Assembly (NCBI RefSeq): GCF_000454065.1
Contig: NZ_KE695651.1
Location: 80,942 to 144,941 of the forward strand
Source of the DNA: Brevibacillus thermoruber 423
GTDB lineage: Bacteria > Bacillota > Bacilli > Brevibacillales > Brevibacillaceae
Direction: 5' to 3'
DNA length: 64,000 nt
Under the pieces are notes generated by a model. That model searched no databases, was not told the DNA's origin, and saw nothing but the letters and a program-made list of their open reading frames with translations. This document shows positions 1 through 8,251 of the stretch, piece after piece. The position numbers were made by a program, and so were the translations under genes. Position 1 is the first letter of the stretch. Each line of letters opens with the position of its first letter.

Positions 1-1224
1 GACGTTCAACCGGTCGTCCAGCACGTACAGGTTGTTTTTCGAGATGCCTTCGTCCGTGCGCCAGACATCGCCGCTGGTGGTGGCGATCCGCAGGTACTTG
101 CCGTGTTCGTCCATGGAGAACTGGTTGAGGATGCGGCCGGGAACCGAACCTTTGCCGGTAAAGGACAGCGCGCCGTCTTTCAGCGCAAACCGGTACACGG
201 CCGTCCTCGCGTTGTCGGGCGGCAGCGGTTGGGGCAGGAGCGCCCGCTCGAACGGTTTGACGTCCCGGGCAGGAGCCGGCTGCTCGGTGACGGCGACGTA
301 CAGATTGCCGGGAGTGGCGTAGATGTTTTCGCCCGCGCCCAGATAGGCGTGCACCGACATGGGCTGGCGGGGATCGTCCAGGTTGACGCCCGCTGCCAGC
401 AGGTAATCCGGTTGGATCGCCTCCGGGAAATAGCGGATATCCTGATAGGGGACGGTTCGGTAGCCGTCACCCCGGACGCTGTCGCGATAGACCGGTCCCG
501 GCGCTTCTTCCTTCTGTTCCAGGATGAGGTAGGGATCGATCCATTTGTTGGCGGTCAGGTAGAGGCTGGAGCCGATTTTGCGGGAGGAGAGGTACTGGCC
601 GTCCAGTTCCAGCCGCCGCGTCAGCTTCGGATGCTGCTTGTCCCCGATGTCGTACACCAGCGTCTGCACCGTCACCGGCACGTGAGCGGCGAGGCGGGAA
701 TCGCCGCGCAGCGCGGGAGCGTTCGAGTGGCCGATCACGATCAGCCGCTTCTCGTCCACATAGATTTCGAGCGGGTCGAACTGGCCGTCCTCGTACGTCA
801 GACGGCTCATCAGCTTCATGTGGCTCGCGGGAGCGGCCCGGATGATCCGCACGTCGTCCGATGTCGCCTGATACAGATAGGTGCCGTCCGTCTTGACCAC
901 GTCCGCTTCGTCGACGCCCTGCACCTGGACGTTGGTCGTGGAATAGGCGGCGTTCCTGCCGGTGCTGCCGCCCGCGACGGGAGGGGCCGCGGACGCCGCG
1001 CTCTGTGTTTCCATGGCCAAGTCTCTGGTGGGGTAGAGGTAGGCGCGCTGCTGCCAATTGGTTTTCAGCAGCTTCTTCAGATGGTCGTACGAACCGACGA
1101 CCGGCAGCTCGTCTGTGCCGGCGGCGGCCGCCTCTTCGTCGCCGATCCCGACGGCGGCGACAAAAGCAGGCACGGCCGCAAACAGGAGGGCGCCGGCCAA
1201 GAACCACGCGATGGGTTTTTTCAT
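1..1224 (-). CDS. Secreted beta-propeller protein (Beta_propel family), C-terminus beyond the window
   Basis: The gene enters at 1224 and runs off the window at base 1, giving the first 408 codons. The ATG at 1224 has a good ribosome binding site (AAAGGGGG) a few bases upstream. The protein opens with MKKPIAWFLAGALLF, a hydrophobic signal peptide or membrane anchor. Next comes a stretch with the motif VQVQGVDEADVVKTDG, typical of secreted proteins with a C-terminal beta-propeller (PF09826 type). That family has no firmly established reaction; the protein probably acts outside the membrane. The LtaS-family gene upstream on the same strand is separated from it by a terminator, so the two are probably transcribed separately. 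The family call is fairly confident, the role unknown. Confidence 0.75.
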   Translation of the reverse strand, partial: MKKPIAWFLAGALLFAAVPAFVAAVGIGDEEAAAAGTDELPVVGSYDHLKKLLKTNWQQRAYLYPTRDLAMETQSAASAAPPVAGGSTGRNAAYSTTNVQVQGVDEADVVKTDGTYLYQATSDDVRIIRAAPASHMKLMSRLTYEDGQFDPLEIYVDEKRLIVIGHSNAPALRGDSRLAAHVPVTVQTLVYDIGDKQHPKLTRRLELDGQYLSSRKIGSSLYLTANKWIDPYLILEQKEEAPGPVYRDSVRGDGYRTVPYQDIRYFPEAIQPDYLLAAGVNLDDPRQPMSVHAYLGAGENIYATPGNLYVAVTEQPAPARDVKPFERALLPQPLPPDNARTAVYRFALKDGALSFTGKGSVPGRILNQFSMDEHGKYLRIATTSGDVWRTDEGISKNNLYVLDDRLNV

Positions 1225-1294
1225 GCAGATCCCCCTTTCGATACTCATAAGACGGCAGCTCGACGAAAATGTTTCAGCGCCGTCCGAAGACGGC

Positions 1295-1322
1295 AAAAAA
1301 CCCGGCAGGCGTGCCGGGTTTG
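1295..1322 (-). terminator. Rho-independent terminator of the LtaS-family gene
   Basis: On the minus strand, just after the LtaS-family stop codon, AAACCCGGCA pairs with TGCCGGGTTT and is followed by a T run. Confidence 0.8.
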
Positions 1323-1335
1323 CACGTGTGCCGGG

Positions 1336-3270
1336 TTATTGCGGAGGATTTCTGTCGGTGACCGCCGCCGTGCCGTTCTGCAAAGCGGGGATCAGGTTGC
1401 TCTCCAGGATCAAATCGGAGATGCGCAGCCGGTTTTGCGCCGCCAGCGTGGCTTCCTGCGCCCCTTGTCCGTCGACCGTTTTGCCGCTGGTTCTGTCCAG
1501 ATACTGGCCCTCCTCCCACAGGCCGTTCTGGACCAGAAACACCCGGTTCTGCGTCACGTAGGAGCCGTCCCGGAAGACCACCTGCTTGTTGCTGCCGGAG
1601 GGAACATCGAAGAGTCGCTGTCCCATGAAGTAATGGCCTTCCTGGGGAACGCCCAACAGGTACAGGAGCGAAGGGGTCAAATCCAGATGGCCGGCAACCT
1701 GTTCATCGACGGTCCCGTTTTTCTTGCCCAAGGCGGAGCTGTAAATCACCAGAGGCACCTTGTCGTACTGCTTGTCGTACTGCGGCCGGATGCCGATGCG
1801 CGCCAGTTCCGCGTCGGGCAGACCGGCGTCGTGGTCGCCGTACACGGCCAGCACGGAGGAGTCGTACAGTCCGCTTTTTTTCAGCGATTCGATAAATTCG
1901 CCGAGCGCCTGATCCGCATAGTGCACGGAATGCAGGTAATCCCCCATCATCGTTCCTTCCAGCTCGCCCAACTGAAGCGTTTTGTAGGCGGCCGGCACTT
2001 CGTTGAACGGATGGTGGTTGGAGAGCGAGATCAGGAAGGCGAAGAACGGCTGCGGCAGTTCCTTCAGCTTTTCGTTCATCTGCTTGAAGAAGTCCCGGTC
2101 CGACAAGCCCCAGCCGACCTTTTCGCCATCTTCCAGACTCTCCATGAACATGGACTGTTCGAAACCGAGCTTGCGGTGCATCACCGCGCGGTTCCAAAAG
2201 GAGCCGGCGTAGGCGTGCGCCGAAAAGGTGGTGTACCCCTCCCGCTTGAGCGCCTTGGGCAGCGAATCAAACTCGTTTTCGACAAAGTTAAAGTAAATGC
2301 TGCCGGGAACCGAAGACGGGTACAGCGACACAAGCGACGTAAATTCGCCGTCGGACGTGCGGCCGTGGTACGTCTGGTCGTAGTAGTTGGGATAGTAGAC
2401 GCCTTCGCGGACTAGCTTGTTCAGATTGGGCGTCACTTCCTGACCGTTTACCTTCAGATTCACGACAAACGCCTGCAGCGATTCTTCCTGGATGACGATC
2501 AGGTTTTGCCCCTTCGCCTTTCCGAACAGCGGGCCGGGCTGCCATTTGCCGTTTTCGGCGGCAAACCATGTCTTCACGTCGTTGATCTCTTCGGGTGTGG
2601 CCTTTCGGTTCTTCAGGGCGCGGTTCACGTATTGATAGATGTCAAACAGGTGATAGTGGTAAATGCCCAATTCCTGCAGGACCGCCTTGTTGGAATAGCG
2701 GGAGTCCAGCAGGGAAGGCACCTTCGCCAGCGTCCGCTCGATGTTGAAGGTGGAACCGAACACCAAGAGAAACACGATCGCCATGGCGAAGATCCGGCTT
2801 GCCGTTTTCCAGACCGGTCCGCGATGCGCAGACAGCATCTGCTTCATCTTGAAACGGTACAAGAGGATCAGCAGCGGAATGTCGACAAAATAAAGCAGAT
2901 ACTTCCCGTCCGCCAGCGTCCAGATGCTGCCGCTGATTTCGTTGACCTGCCCGATCTGGCGCAGCAGGCTGATCGACGTGACGTCGTGGAAGTAGCTGTG
3001 GTAAATGGAATCGATAAACATCAGCGTGCTCAAAACCAGGTCGACCAGCATCACATACGCAAACCGGAAGGCAAACGGAAACGCGTTGCGGCAGATCAAC
3101 AGGCTTGCCACGACCAACAGGGAAATGGCGTACACGGTGCCGTCCAGATTCATGTTGACGATGCGGTAAAACAACGGCACTTTCCAGGCAAAGATGGCGA
3201 CGAGCAGGATGAAGTCGATCTTCGCCTGGAGCAAGAAGGTGATGTTTCGTACAAGCTGTTTTCCTTTCAT
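1336..3270 (-). CDS. LtaS-family membrane sulfatase (lipoteichoic acid synthase type)
   Basis: A protein of 644 residues, the usual size for LtaS/YflE/YqgS proteins, which move glycerol phosphate from phosphatidylglycerol onto a lipid anchor outside the membrane. About 170 N-terminal residues form several hydrophobic segments. The extracellular sulfatase-type domain shows NLIVIQEESLQ, GRTSDGEF (Thr is the expected catalytic nucleophile), SLSNHHPF and VYGDHDAG, the expected metal and catalytic motifs. I chose the ATG at 3270 because GGAGAGGTAGGG lies just upstream; an in-frame TTG at 3297 has no such site. Whether it is the main synthase or a primase or stress paralogue cannot be told from sequence alone. 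Confidence 0.85.
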   Translation of the reverse strand: MKGKQLVRNITFLLQAKIDFILLVAIFAWKVPLFYRIVNMNLDGTVYAISLLVVASLLICRNAFPFAFRFAYVMLVDLVLSTLMFIDSIYHSYFHDVTSISLLRQIGQVNEISGSIWTLADGKYLLYFVDIPLLILLYRFKMKQMLSAHRGPVWKTASRIFAMAIVFLLVFGSTFNIERTLAKVPSLLDSRYSNKAVLQELGIYHYHLFDIYQYVNRALKNRKATPEEINDVKTWFAAENGKWQPGPLFGKAKGQNLIVIQEESLQAFVVNLKVNGQEVTPNLNKLVREGVYYPNYYDQTYHGRTSDGEFTSLVSLYPSSVPGSIYFNFVENEFDSLPKALKREGYTTFSAHAYAGSFWNRAVMHRKLGFEQSMFMESLEDGEKVGWGLSDRDFFKQMNEKLKELPQPFFAFLISLSNHHPFNEVPAAYKTLQLGELEGTMMGDYLHSVHYADQALGEFIESLKKSGLYDSSVLAVYGDHDAGLPDAELARIGIRPQYDKQYDKVPLVIYSSALGKKNGTVDEQVAGHLDLTPSLLYLLGVPQEGHYFMGQRLFDVPSGSNKQVVFRDGSYVTQNRVFLVQNGLWEEGQYLDRTSGKTVDGQGAQEATLAAQNRLRISDLILESNLIPALQNGTAAVTDRNPPQ

Positions 3271-3491
3271 GACCCTACCTCTCCACTCTCTGAACAAACC
3301 TTGTCCTCATGTTTAACATATTCTTCCAAAAACGCTGTTCATCCTTTTTTCTAGCGTGAACCCTTTCTGTCGATCATCCCCTCTTGACATGATAATCCCC
3401 TTTGCGCCGGTTCACAAGCCAAATAAATTTCCTGGATTTTTCCGAACCGCTCTGCAAGTGCATACATTCTACGGACAGAGGGGAGCGGGTG

Positions 3492-3500
3492 TGATATAAT
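3492..3500 (+). promoter_or_regulatory. Extended -10 promoter element before the fumarase gene
   Basis: TGATATAAT is an extended -10 (TGnTATAAT) about 55 bp before the fumarase start. No good -35 hexamer is visible. The rest of the 3271-3554 gap shows no gene. Confidence 0.4.
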
Positions 3501-3554
3501 AAGAGGCGGTTTACGATACCTCGCACACCACTTGGTCAAAAAGGGGCGACATAG

Positions 3555-5087
3555 ATGGAAAAGCTAAAGCAAAGCATTCTGGAACTGATCACGGAGACGT
3601 CCACCAATCTGCCGCCGGACGTGCGCCGCGCGATCAACGCCGCGAAAGCGAAAGAAGATATGGGCACCCGTGCCGCTCTGTCTCTGTCCACCATTGCGCA
3701 TAACATCACGATGGCGGAGGAAAACGTCTCGCCGATCTGCCAGGATACCGGCATGCCAACCTTTGAAATCAAAACGCCGGTCGGCGTCAATCAACTGGTG
3801 ATCAAAAAGGCGATTCACGAAGCAATTGCCGAAGCGACCAAAACCGGGAAACTGCGTCCCAACTCCGTGGACTCCCTCACCGGTGAAAACAGCGGAAACA
3901 ACCTGGGACCGGGTACGCCGGTCATTCACTTTGAACAGTGGGAAGAAGACGAGATCGAAGTCAAACTGATCCTCAAGGGGGGCGGCTGCGAAAACAAGAA
4001 CATCCAGTACTCGCTCCCCTGTGAACTGGAGGGGCTCGGCAAGGCGGGCCGCGACCTGGACGGCATTCGCAAGTGCATCCTGCACGCCGTCTACCAGGCA
4101 CAAGGACAGGGCTGCAGTGCCGGCTTCATCGGCGTCGGCATCGGCGGCGACCGGACGTCCGGTTACGCGCTGGCCAAACACCAACTGTTCCGCCGCGTCG
4201 ACGACGTCAACCCCAACCCGACCCTGGCCGAACTGGAGAATTACATCATGGAAGCGGCCAACCAACTGGGGATCGGGACGATGGGCTTCGGCGGCAATTC
4301 CACGCTCCTCGGCTGCAAAATCGGCGTGGAAAACCGCCTGCCGGCCAGCTTCTTCGTCTCCGTTGCCTACAACTGCTGGGCGTTCCGCCGTCAGGGCGTG
4401 CGCCTCAACGCGGAGACGGGCGAGATCATCCGCTACCTGTACAAGGATGAAGAAGTCCCCATGGACATGACGCCGGCCGCCATCGAGCAGCCAGCCGGCG
4501 AACGCCGCGAAGTGGTGCTGGAGGCACCGATCACGGAAGAGCAGATCCGCAGCCTGAAAGTGGGCGACGTGGTCATCATCAACGGCCTGATGCACACGGG
4601 ACGCGACGCCCTGCACAAGTACCTGATGGATCACGACTGCCCGGTCGACTTAAACGGCGGCATCATCTACCACTGCGGTCCGGTGATGCTGAAAGACGAA
4701 GCGGGCAAGTGGCACGTGAAGGCAGCCGGTCCGACCACGTCGATTCGCGAGGAGCCGTACCAAGGCGACATCATCAAGAAATTCGGCATCCGCGCCGTCA
4801 TCGGAAAAGGCGGCATGGGAGCCAAAACGCTGAAGGCGCTGCAGGAACACGGTGCCGTCTACCTCAATGCGATCGGCGGTGCGGCCCAGTACTACGCCGA
4901 TTGTATTGAAGAAGTGGAAGGCGTCGACTTTATGGAGTTCGGCATTCCGGAAGCGATGTGGCACCTGCGCGTCAAGGGCTTTGCCGCCATCGTCACGATG
5001 GATGCGCACGGCAACAGCCTGCACGCTGACGTGGAAAAAAGCTCGAAGGAAAAGCTGGCGCAGTTTGCCGAGCCGGTCTTCAAATAA
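3555..5087 (+). CDS. Class I fumarate hydratase (4Fe-4S, alpha and beta parts fused)
   Basis: A 510-residue protein matching single-chain class I fumarases, which interconvert fumarate and L-malate in the TCA cycle using an oxygen-sensitive 4Fe-4S cluster. The N-terminal part (about 1-280) is the tartrate dehydratase alpha/fumarase type, with ICQDTGMP (Cys62), GGGCENKN and GQGCSAGF carrying candidate cluster cysteines, and GGDRTSGYALAKHQL. The C-terminal part (about 330-510) is the beta/fumarase C-terminal type, with GDVVIINGLMHTGRDALH and KGGMGAKTL. The start has AGGGG about 8 bases upstream. It is a single-gene unit with its own terminator. A relaxed substrate such as mesaconate is possible within the family. 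Confidence 0.92.
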   Translation: MEKLKQSILELITETSTNLPPDVRRAINAAKAKEDMGTRAALSLSTIAHNITMAEENVSPICQDTGMPTFEIKTPVGVNQLVIKKAIHEAIAEATKTGKLRPNSVDSLTGENSGNNLGPGTPVIHFEQWEEDEIEVKLILKGGGCENKNIQYSLPCELEGLGKAGRDLDGIRKCILHAVYQAQGQGCSAGFIGVGIGGDRTSGYALAKHQLFRRVDDVNPNPTLAELENYIMEAANQLGIGTMGFGGNSTLLGCKIGVENRLPASFFVSVAYNCWAFRRQGVRLNAETGEIIRYLYKDEEVPMDMTPAAIEQPAGERREVVLEAPITEEQIRSLKVGDVVIINGLMHTGRDALHKYLMDHDCPVDLNGGIIYHCGPVMLKDEAGKWHVKAAGPTTSIREEPYQGDIIKKFGIRAVIGKGGMGAKTLKALQEHGAVYLNAIGGAAQYYADCIEEVEGVDFMEFGIPEAMWHLRVKGFAAIVTMDAHGNSLHADVEKSSKEKLAQFAEPVFK

Positions 5088-5109
5088 AAACGGATACACG
5101 TACGCAACA

Positions 5110-5147
5110 CCTTTGGTCACCCGCTGCGGGGCCAAAGGTTTTTTTTT
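5110..5147 (+). terminator. Terminator after fumarase
   Basis: CCTTTGG and CCAAAGG pair across a GC-rich loop and are followed by nine T residues. Confidence 0.85.
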
Positions 5148-5181
5148 CGCCCGTGACAGGGGGCCAGTTCTACGGCGTAAT

Positions 5182-5227
5182 CGTCACTCGCCCCTCGCCG
5201 CAAACGTCACCCGCCTCTTGCCGCAAA
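5182..5227. repeat. 23-bp imperfect tandem duplication in an intergenic region
   Basis: Two adjacent 23-bp units (5182-5204 and 5205-5227) match at 20 of 23 positions; each ends GCCGCAAA. They lie between the fumarase terminator and the LysM gene. No function is apparent. Confidence 0.5.
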
Positions 5228-5387
5228 CGTTCGTCCGTCGGGGGTGCCGTGGTTGGGCGGAGCCTGCCACGGCGAATTTCATGGGTGTTTGACCAATCTG
5301 GCGAAAATGGGTATTGGTTTATTTCCTCGCTCCGCGGGCGGGCATAGGTTAATAACGAATCAGAACCCCAAAAGGAGTTGGTCATGC

Positions 5388-5672
5388 GTGAATTATGTAG
5401 TCCGACCCGGTGACACGCTCAATTCCATCGCCGCCCGCTTTGGAGTGTCGGTGCAGGAACTGATCCGCGCCAACAACCTCCAGCCTCCGTACTATATCTA
5501 CATTGGACAGACGCTTTTCATTCCGATCCGCGAGACGCCGACACCGCCGCGTGATGACGTGGACCGCCGCCTGCGCCGCCTGGAGGGACAGGTACGCGAT
5601 CTGGACCGCCGCGTGGACCGCCTGGAAGTGCGCGTTTCCCGTCTGGAAGGCCGCCCGCGCCCCCGCACGTAA
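5388..5672 (+). CDS. Small LysM-domain protein with a coiled-coil tail
   Basis: Ninety-four residues starting at a GTG with AAAAGGAG ten bases upstream; an ATG four bases earlier is in another frame and closes quickly. Residues 1-47 form one complete LysM motif (YVVRPGDTLNSIAARF, ending IGQTLFIPI), a peptidoglycan or chitin-type glycan binding fold. After a Pro-rich hinge, residues 55-90 are strongly charged heptad-like Arg/Leu/Asp repeats (RRLRRLEGQVRDLDRRVDRL) that should form a coiled coil. There is no signal peptide, as is common for LysM proteins of spore-formers that work in the mother cell or spore coat; that placement is an inference. Confidence 0.8.
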   Translation: MNYVVRPGDTLNSIAARFGVSVQELIRANNLQPPYYIYIGQTLFIPIRETPTPPRDDVDRRLRRLEGQVRDLDRRVDRLEVRVSRLEGRPRPRT

Positions 5673-5686
5673 ACGACCCGTTCGTC

Positions 5687-5715
5687 TCCCGAGGAGCTTC
5701 CTCGGGATTTTTTTT
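5687..5715 (+). terminator. Terminator after the LysM gene
   Basis: TCCCGAGG pairs with CCTCGGGA across a short loop, followed by eight T residues. Confidence 0.85.
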
Positions 5716-5748
5716 CGCGCCGGAAGCCTGCGCCACTAGACATTATGC

Positions 5749-5777
5749 TTGAACTCCAGATAGCGGAAAGCTACGAT
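5749..5777 (+). promoter_or_regulatory. Putative sigma-A promoter of the C-N hydrolase gene
   Basis: TTGAAC, 17 bp, TACGAT; the start codon lies about 30 bp downstream. Confidence 0.45.
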
Positions 5778-5805
5778 AAAGACAATACAGATAGGGGGGA
5801 AACGC

Positions 5806-6600
5806 ATGAAGTGGAATGTTGCCTTGCTGCAGATGGATATCGCTTTCGGCCGGCCGGACCTGAACGCGGCAACGGTGCGCAGGTTGGTGAATCAATTGGC
5901 GGAGGCGGAGCAGCAGCCGGATCTGGTGGTTTTGCCTGAACTGTGGGACACGGGGTACGATCTGACCCGCCTGGACGAGATCGCCGACGACAACGGAGAA
6001 CGGGCAAAAGCGCTGCTGCGGGAAGCCGCCGTACAGCTGAAGGCCCACGTCATCGGCGGTTCCGTTGCCGAACGCCGGGACGGACGCGTCTACAACACCA
6101 CGTTTGTGTTTGACCGGGAAGGAAATCTGGCGGGGAGCTATTCCAAAGCCCACCTGTTTCGCCTGATGGACGAAGAAAAGTATCTGGCGGCAGGAGAGAA
6201 GCCCGGATTGTACATACTGGACGGACAGACGGCGGGTTCCGTCATCTGTTACGACATCCGCTTTCCGGAGTGGCTGCGCGTCCACGCCCTCAAAGGGGCC
6301 AAAGTGATGTGCGTGCCCGCACAGTGGCCCCACCCCCGGCTGGATCACTGGCGCCAACTGCTGATTGCGCGCGCGATCGAAAACCAGATGTACGTCGTCG
6401 CCTGCAACCGCGTCGGTGAGGGAGGCGGCAACACCTTCTGCGGCCATTCGATGGTGGTCAATCCGTGGGGGGAAGTGATCGCGGAAGGGATGCAGCAGGA
6501 GGAGATCGTTTACGCCGAACTGGACCTCGCGCTGGTGGACGAGGTGCGGGGCCGGATTCCCGTGTTTGCCGATCGGCGTACCGAACTGTACGAGCTGTAG
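5806..6600 (+). CDS. Carbon-nitrogen (nitrilase-family) hydrolase, omega-amidase-like
   Basis: A 264-residue single-domain nitrilase-superfamily enzyme. The Glu-Lys-Cys triad is visible as E45 (LPELWDTGYD), K114 (YSKAHLF) and C148 (SVICYDIRFPE). The size and the LPELW and CYDIRFPE motifs fit the omega-amidase/YafV/MtnU branch, which hydrolyses 2-oxoglutaramate or 2-oxosuccinamate, including in methionine salvage. The exact substrate is not fixed by sequence. The ATG at 5806 has AGGGGGG six bases upstream. The gene is cytosolic and stands alone, between a terminator and a small unknown gene. Confidence 0.85.
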   Translation: MKWNVALLQMDIAFGRPDLNAATVRRLVNQLAEAEQQPDLVVLPELWDTGYDLTRLDEIADDNGERAKALLREAAVQLKAHVIGGSVAERRDGRVYNTTFVFDREGNLAGSYSKAHLFRLMDEEKYLAAGEKPGLYILDGQTAGSVICYDIRFPEWLRVHALKGAKVMCVPAQWPHPRLDHWRQLLIARAIENQMYVVACNRVGEGGGNTFCGHSMVVNPWGEVIAEGMQQEEIVYAELDLALVDEVRGRIPVFADRRTELYEL

Positions 6601-6779
6601 TCCGGCCTTGTCCGGCATCGCGGCTGCGGGCGGCCGGGATGTGACGTGTTCCAAGCAGTCGGACATCTGACCGGCACGCCTGCGGACCAAAAATGGGCGA
6701 TTGCGACCGCCCCATCCGATTTTCCTTTCGGGCCTATTTGGCATAGGGTGATAAGAGAGGAACAGAAGGAGGTGCGGTC

Positions 6780-6968
6780 ATGTTTCGACTGAACGGCAAA
6801 TCGGTTCGCCACCATTTTGACGGCGTCTACGGCAAAGTGGTGCAGATTCGCGAGCTGGTGGAAGTGCTCGACCAGATGTTCGATTCCTTCCACAGGGTAA
6901 ACGACATCAGCCGCTCCATGCTCGGGCCGCGCAAGCCGAGCGCCAAGCAGTTGGATCGTCTGCGCTGA
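6780..6968 (+). CDS. Small conserved-looking protein of unknown function (62 aa)
   Basis: The ATG at 6780 is preceded by a near-perfect AGAAGGAGGTG ribosome binding site, the main reason to believe it is expressed. The product is charged, with an amphipathic stretch (VVQIRELVEVLDQMFDSF) at about 19-36 that is probably helical. There is no signal peptide or known motif. A probable terminator follows. I do not recognise the family. Confidence 0.6.
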   Translation: MFRLNGKSVRHHFDGVYGKVVQIRELVEVLDQMFDSFHRVNDISRSMLGPRKPSAKQLDRLR

Positions 6969-6991
6969 GCGCACAATACGAAAATCACAGG

Positions 6992-7023
6992 GGAACCGCG
7001 ACGACCATCAAGCGGTTCCTTTT
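6992..7023 (+). terminator. Probable terminator after the 62-aa gene
   Basis: GGAACCGC pairs with GCGGTTCC over a 12-nt loop, followed by TTTT. The T tract is short, so it may be weak. Confidence 0.55.
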
Positions 7024-7350
7024 CCACTTGCAAGAGGGATGGCAGCGAAACAACCGTGCCAGCCGGCAGCACGGCCGGCGGTAAGGGATCGCCGCGCCCG
7101 AGCCTGCCACAGAACTTCCAACAGCAGATCGGCGGAACGCAAGCCTCGGAAGCAGCAGCAACCGTCCAAGGACCGGTGCGCATTTTACAGAAACAGGCTG
7201 CTCTGCAAGCAACACCGGTCAATGAAACGGCCGCTGGTCCGGGGGCGGAATGCGTGCTTCATGGGATACAACAGTTACGTCCAGTAAAACTTCTGAGAAC
7301 GAACGGGAACGAATTCGTCTGTGCTGTCGTCAAAGAGTAAAAAAGCTGGG
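7024..7350. other. Gene-poor stretch
   Basis: Two overlapping frames of 82 and 94 codons exist here, but neither has a convincing ribosome binding site or recognisable protein features. A GC-rich self-complementary run (GCCGGC twice) lies near 7057-7080. I see no RNA gene. Confidence 0.4.
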
Positions 7351-7355
7351 AAGGA

Positions 7356-7862
7356 GTGAACAGAATAAACAAGAAGATACACTCGCTGTCTCTCGCGTTC
7401 GTGTTGGTGGCATCGGTCGGTGCTTATGCGTTCGCATTTCAAGGCGACGGAAACGAGGGCGCAGGCACTTCAGATGCGAACGTGGAGGTGAAAGCCGACA
7501 GCAAGCCGCTCAACGACAATCCCGAACCCATTCTGAAAGGGAACGCAGATCAATCGGGCTTGCAAAGCCAGTCCTTCAAAGCCACCAAAAGCAGTGTTCT
7601 TGACGAAAACTATTTGGAAGAACAGAACGCGGAAGTGAAGCTGACCGCGTACATGACGTACGAGGAGTTTGTGAAACTTGCGGGAGATGACGCCGTTTCC
7701 ACTGAAATCGCCAAAGATCGCGTAGTCTTGGCGGTTCAGGTCTATTATCTGAATGGGCTTGAACATCCTCGTTTCGGCCTCATCAAAAACTGCTTGGCCA
7801 CCGGCATGTATGATGCGGAAACCGGAGAGTATCTCGGCGGTAATTTTACAACAATGAAATGA
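7356..7862 (+). CDS. Secreted protein of unknown function; start codon uncertain
   Basis: The frame encodes about 165-168 residues: a signal peptide (NKKIHSLSLAFVLVASVGAYAFAF), a polar Gly/Asn/Asp-rich linker (about 30-85), then a folded-looking part beginning EVKLTAYMTYEEFVKLAGDD and containing a single Cys near the end (GLIKNCLATGMYD). The start is odd. The AAGGAG at 7351-7356 runs into the GTG at 7356, too close for normal use, whereas the in-frame ATA at 7365 sits an ideal 8 bases away and gives MNKKIHSLS. I recognise no family. A strong terminator follows. Confidence 0.65.
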   Translation: MNRINKKIHSLSLAFVLVASVGAYAFAFQGDGNEGAGTSDANVEVKADSKPLNDNPEPILKGNADQSGLQSQSFKATKSSVLDENYLEEQNAEVKLTAYMTYEEFVKLAGDDAVSTEIAKDRVVLAVQVYYLNGLEHPRFGLIKNCLATGMYDAETGEYLGGNFTTMK

Positions 7863-7876
7863 ACGGCCTGCACACG

Positions 7877-7905
7877 AAAAGGACGGGGAGCGCCCGTCCT
7901 TTTTC
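7877..7905 (+). terminator. Terminator, probably bidirectional
   Basis: AAAAGGACGGG pairs with CCCGTCCTTTTT. It ends the secreted-protein gene on the plus strand and could also stop minus-strand transcripts from the SASP gene. Confidence 0.8.
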
Positions 7906-7965
7906 ATGCCGCCGGCCATTTTCCGCGTTTCCCTGGTTCCGCTGCGATTGACATGCGGGCGAGGG

Positions 7966-8220
7966 TCACGGACGCGACTTCATCCGCTCCATGGCCATCC
8001 GCACCAGTTCCTTGACCATGCTGCCGCCCAGTTGACCGCCGATCCGGCCGGCGTCGTGGGCGGTGAGGTGGCCGTTGTAGCCGTTCGTCAGGGGAATGTT
8101 CAGCTCTTCCGCCACTTCATACTTGGCCTGCTCAGGTTCGTTCACCCGGGCCGCCTGGGCTTTCAGCCGGTCCAGCCCGTGTTGCGCTTGCGGGACGAGG
8201 GGACGTCTGCGCCTGCTCAT
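7966..8220 (-). CDS. Alpha/beta-type small acid-soluble spore protein
   Basis: Eighty-four residues with the family signatures: KYEVAEELNI around the germination protease site, and DAGRIGGQLGGSMVKELVRMAMERM in the C-terminal half, including the conserved GG-LGG-MVK core. Alpha/beta SASPs coat spore DNA in the forespore core and protect it from UV and heat. The N-terminus is Arg-rich and longer than usual. The ribosome binding site is GAGGTG, 7 bases before the ATG. The gene begins 31 bases after the yfkAB stop on the same strand, so it either reads through from yfkAB or has a forespore promoter inside it; I cannot identify a clear sigma-G site. It shows the organism forms endospores. Confidence 0.9.
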   Translation of the reverse strand: MSRRRRPLVPQAQHGLDRLKAQAARVNEPEQAKYEVAEELNIPLTNGYNGHLTAHDAGRIGGQLGGSMVKELVRMAMERMKSRP

Positions 8221-8251
8221 CCATCATCACCTCTGTCCCTAGTCTGCCCGT

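Noticed and set aside
103-2415. A 770-codon open frame on the plus strand
   Set aside because: It lies antisense to the beta-propeller and LtaS-family genes, which have clear family motifs and ribosome binding sites. GC-rich codon bias on one strand often opens the opposite frame.
5182-5227. Start of a CRISPR or other repeat array
   Set aside because: Only two directly adjacent units without spacers; no further copies.
7056-7340. A possible 94-codon gene
   Set aside because: No ribosome binding site, no recognisable protein features and overlap with equally open frames in other registers.
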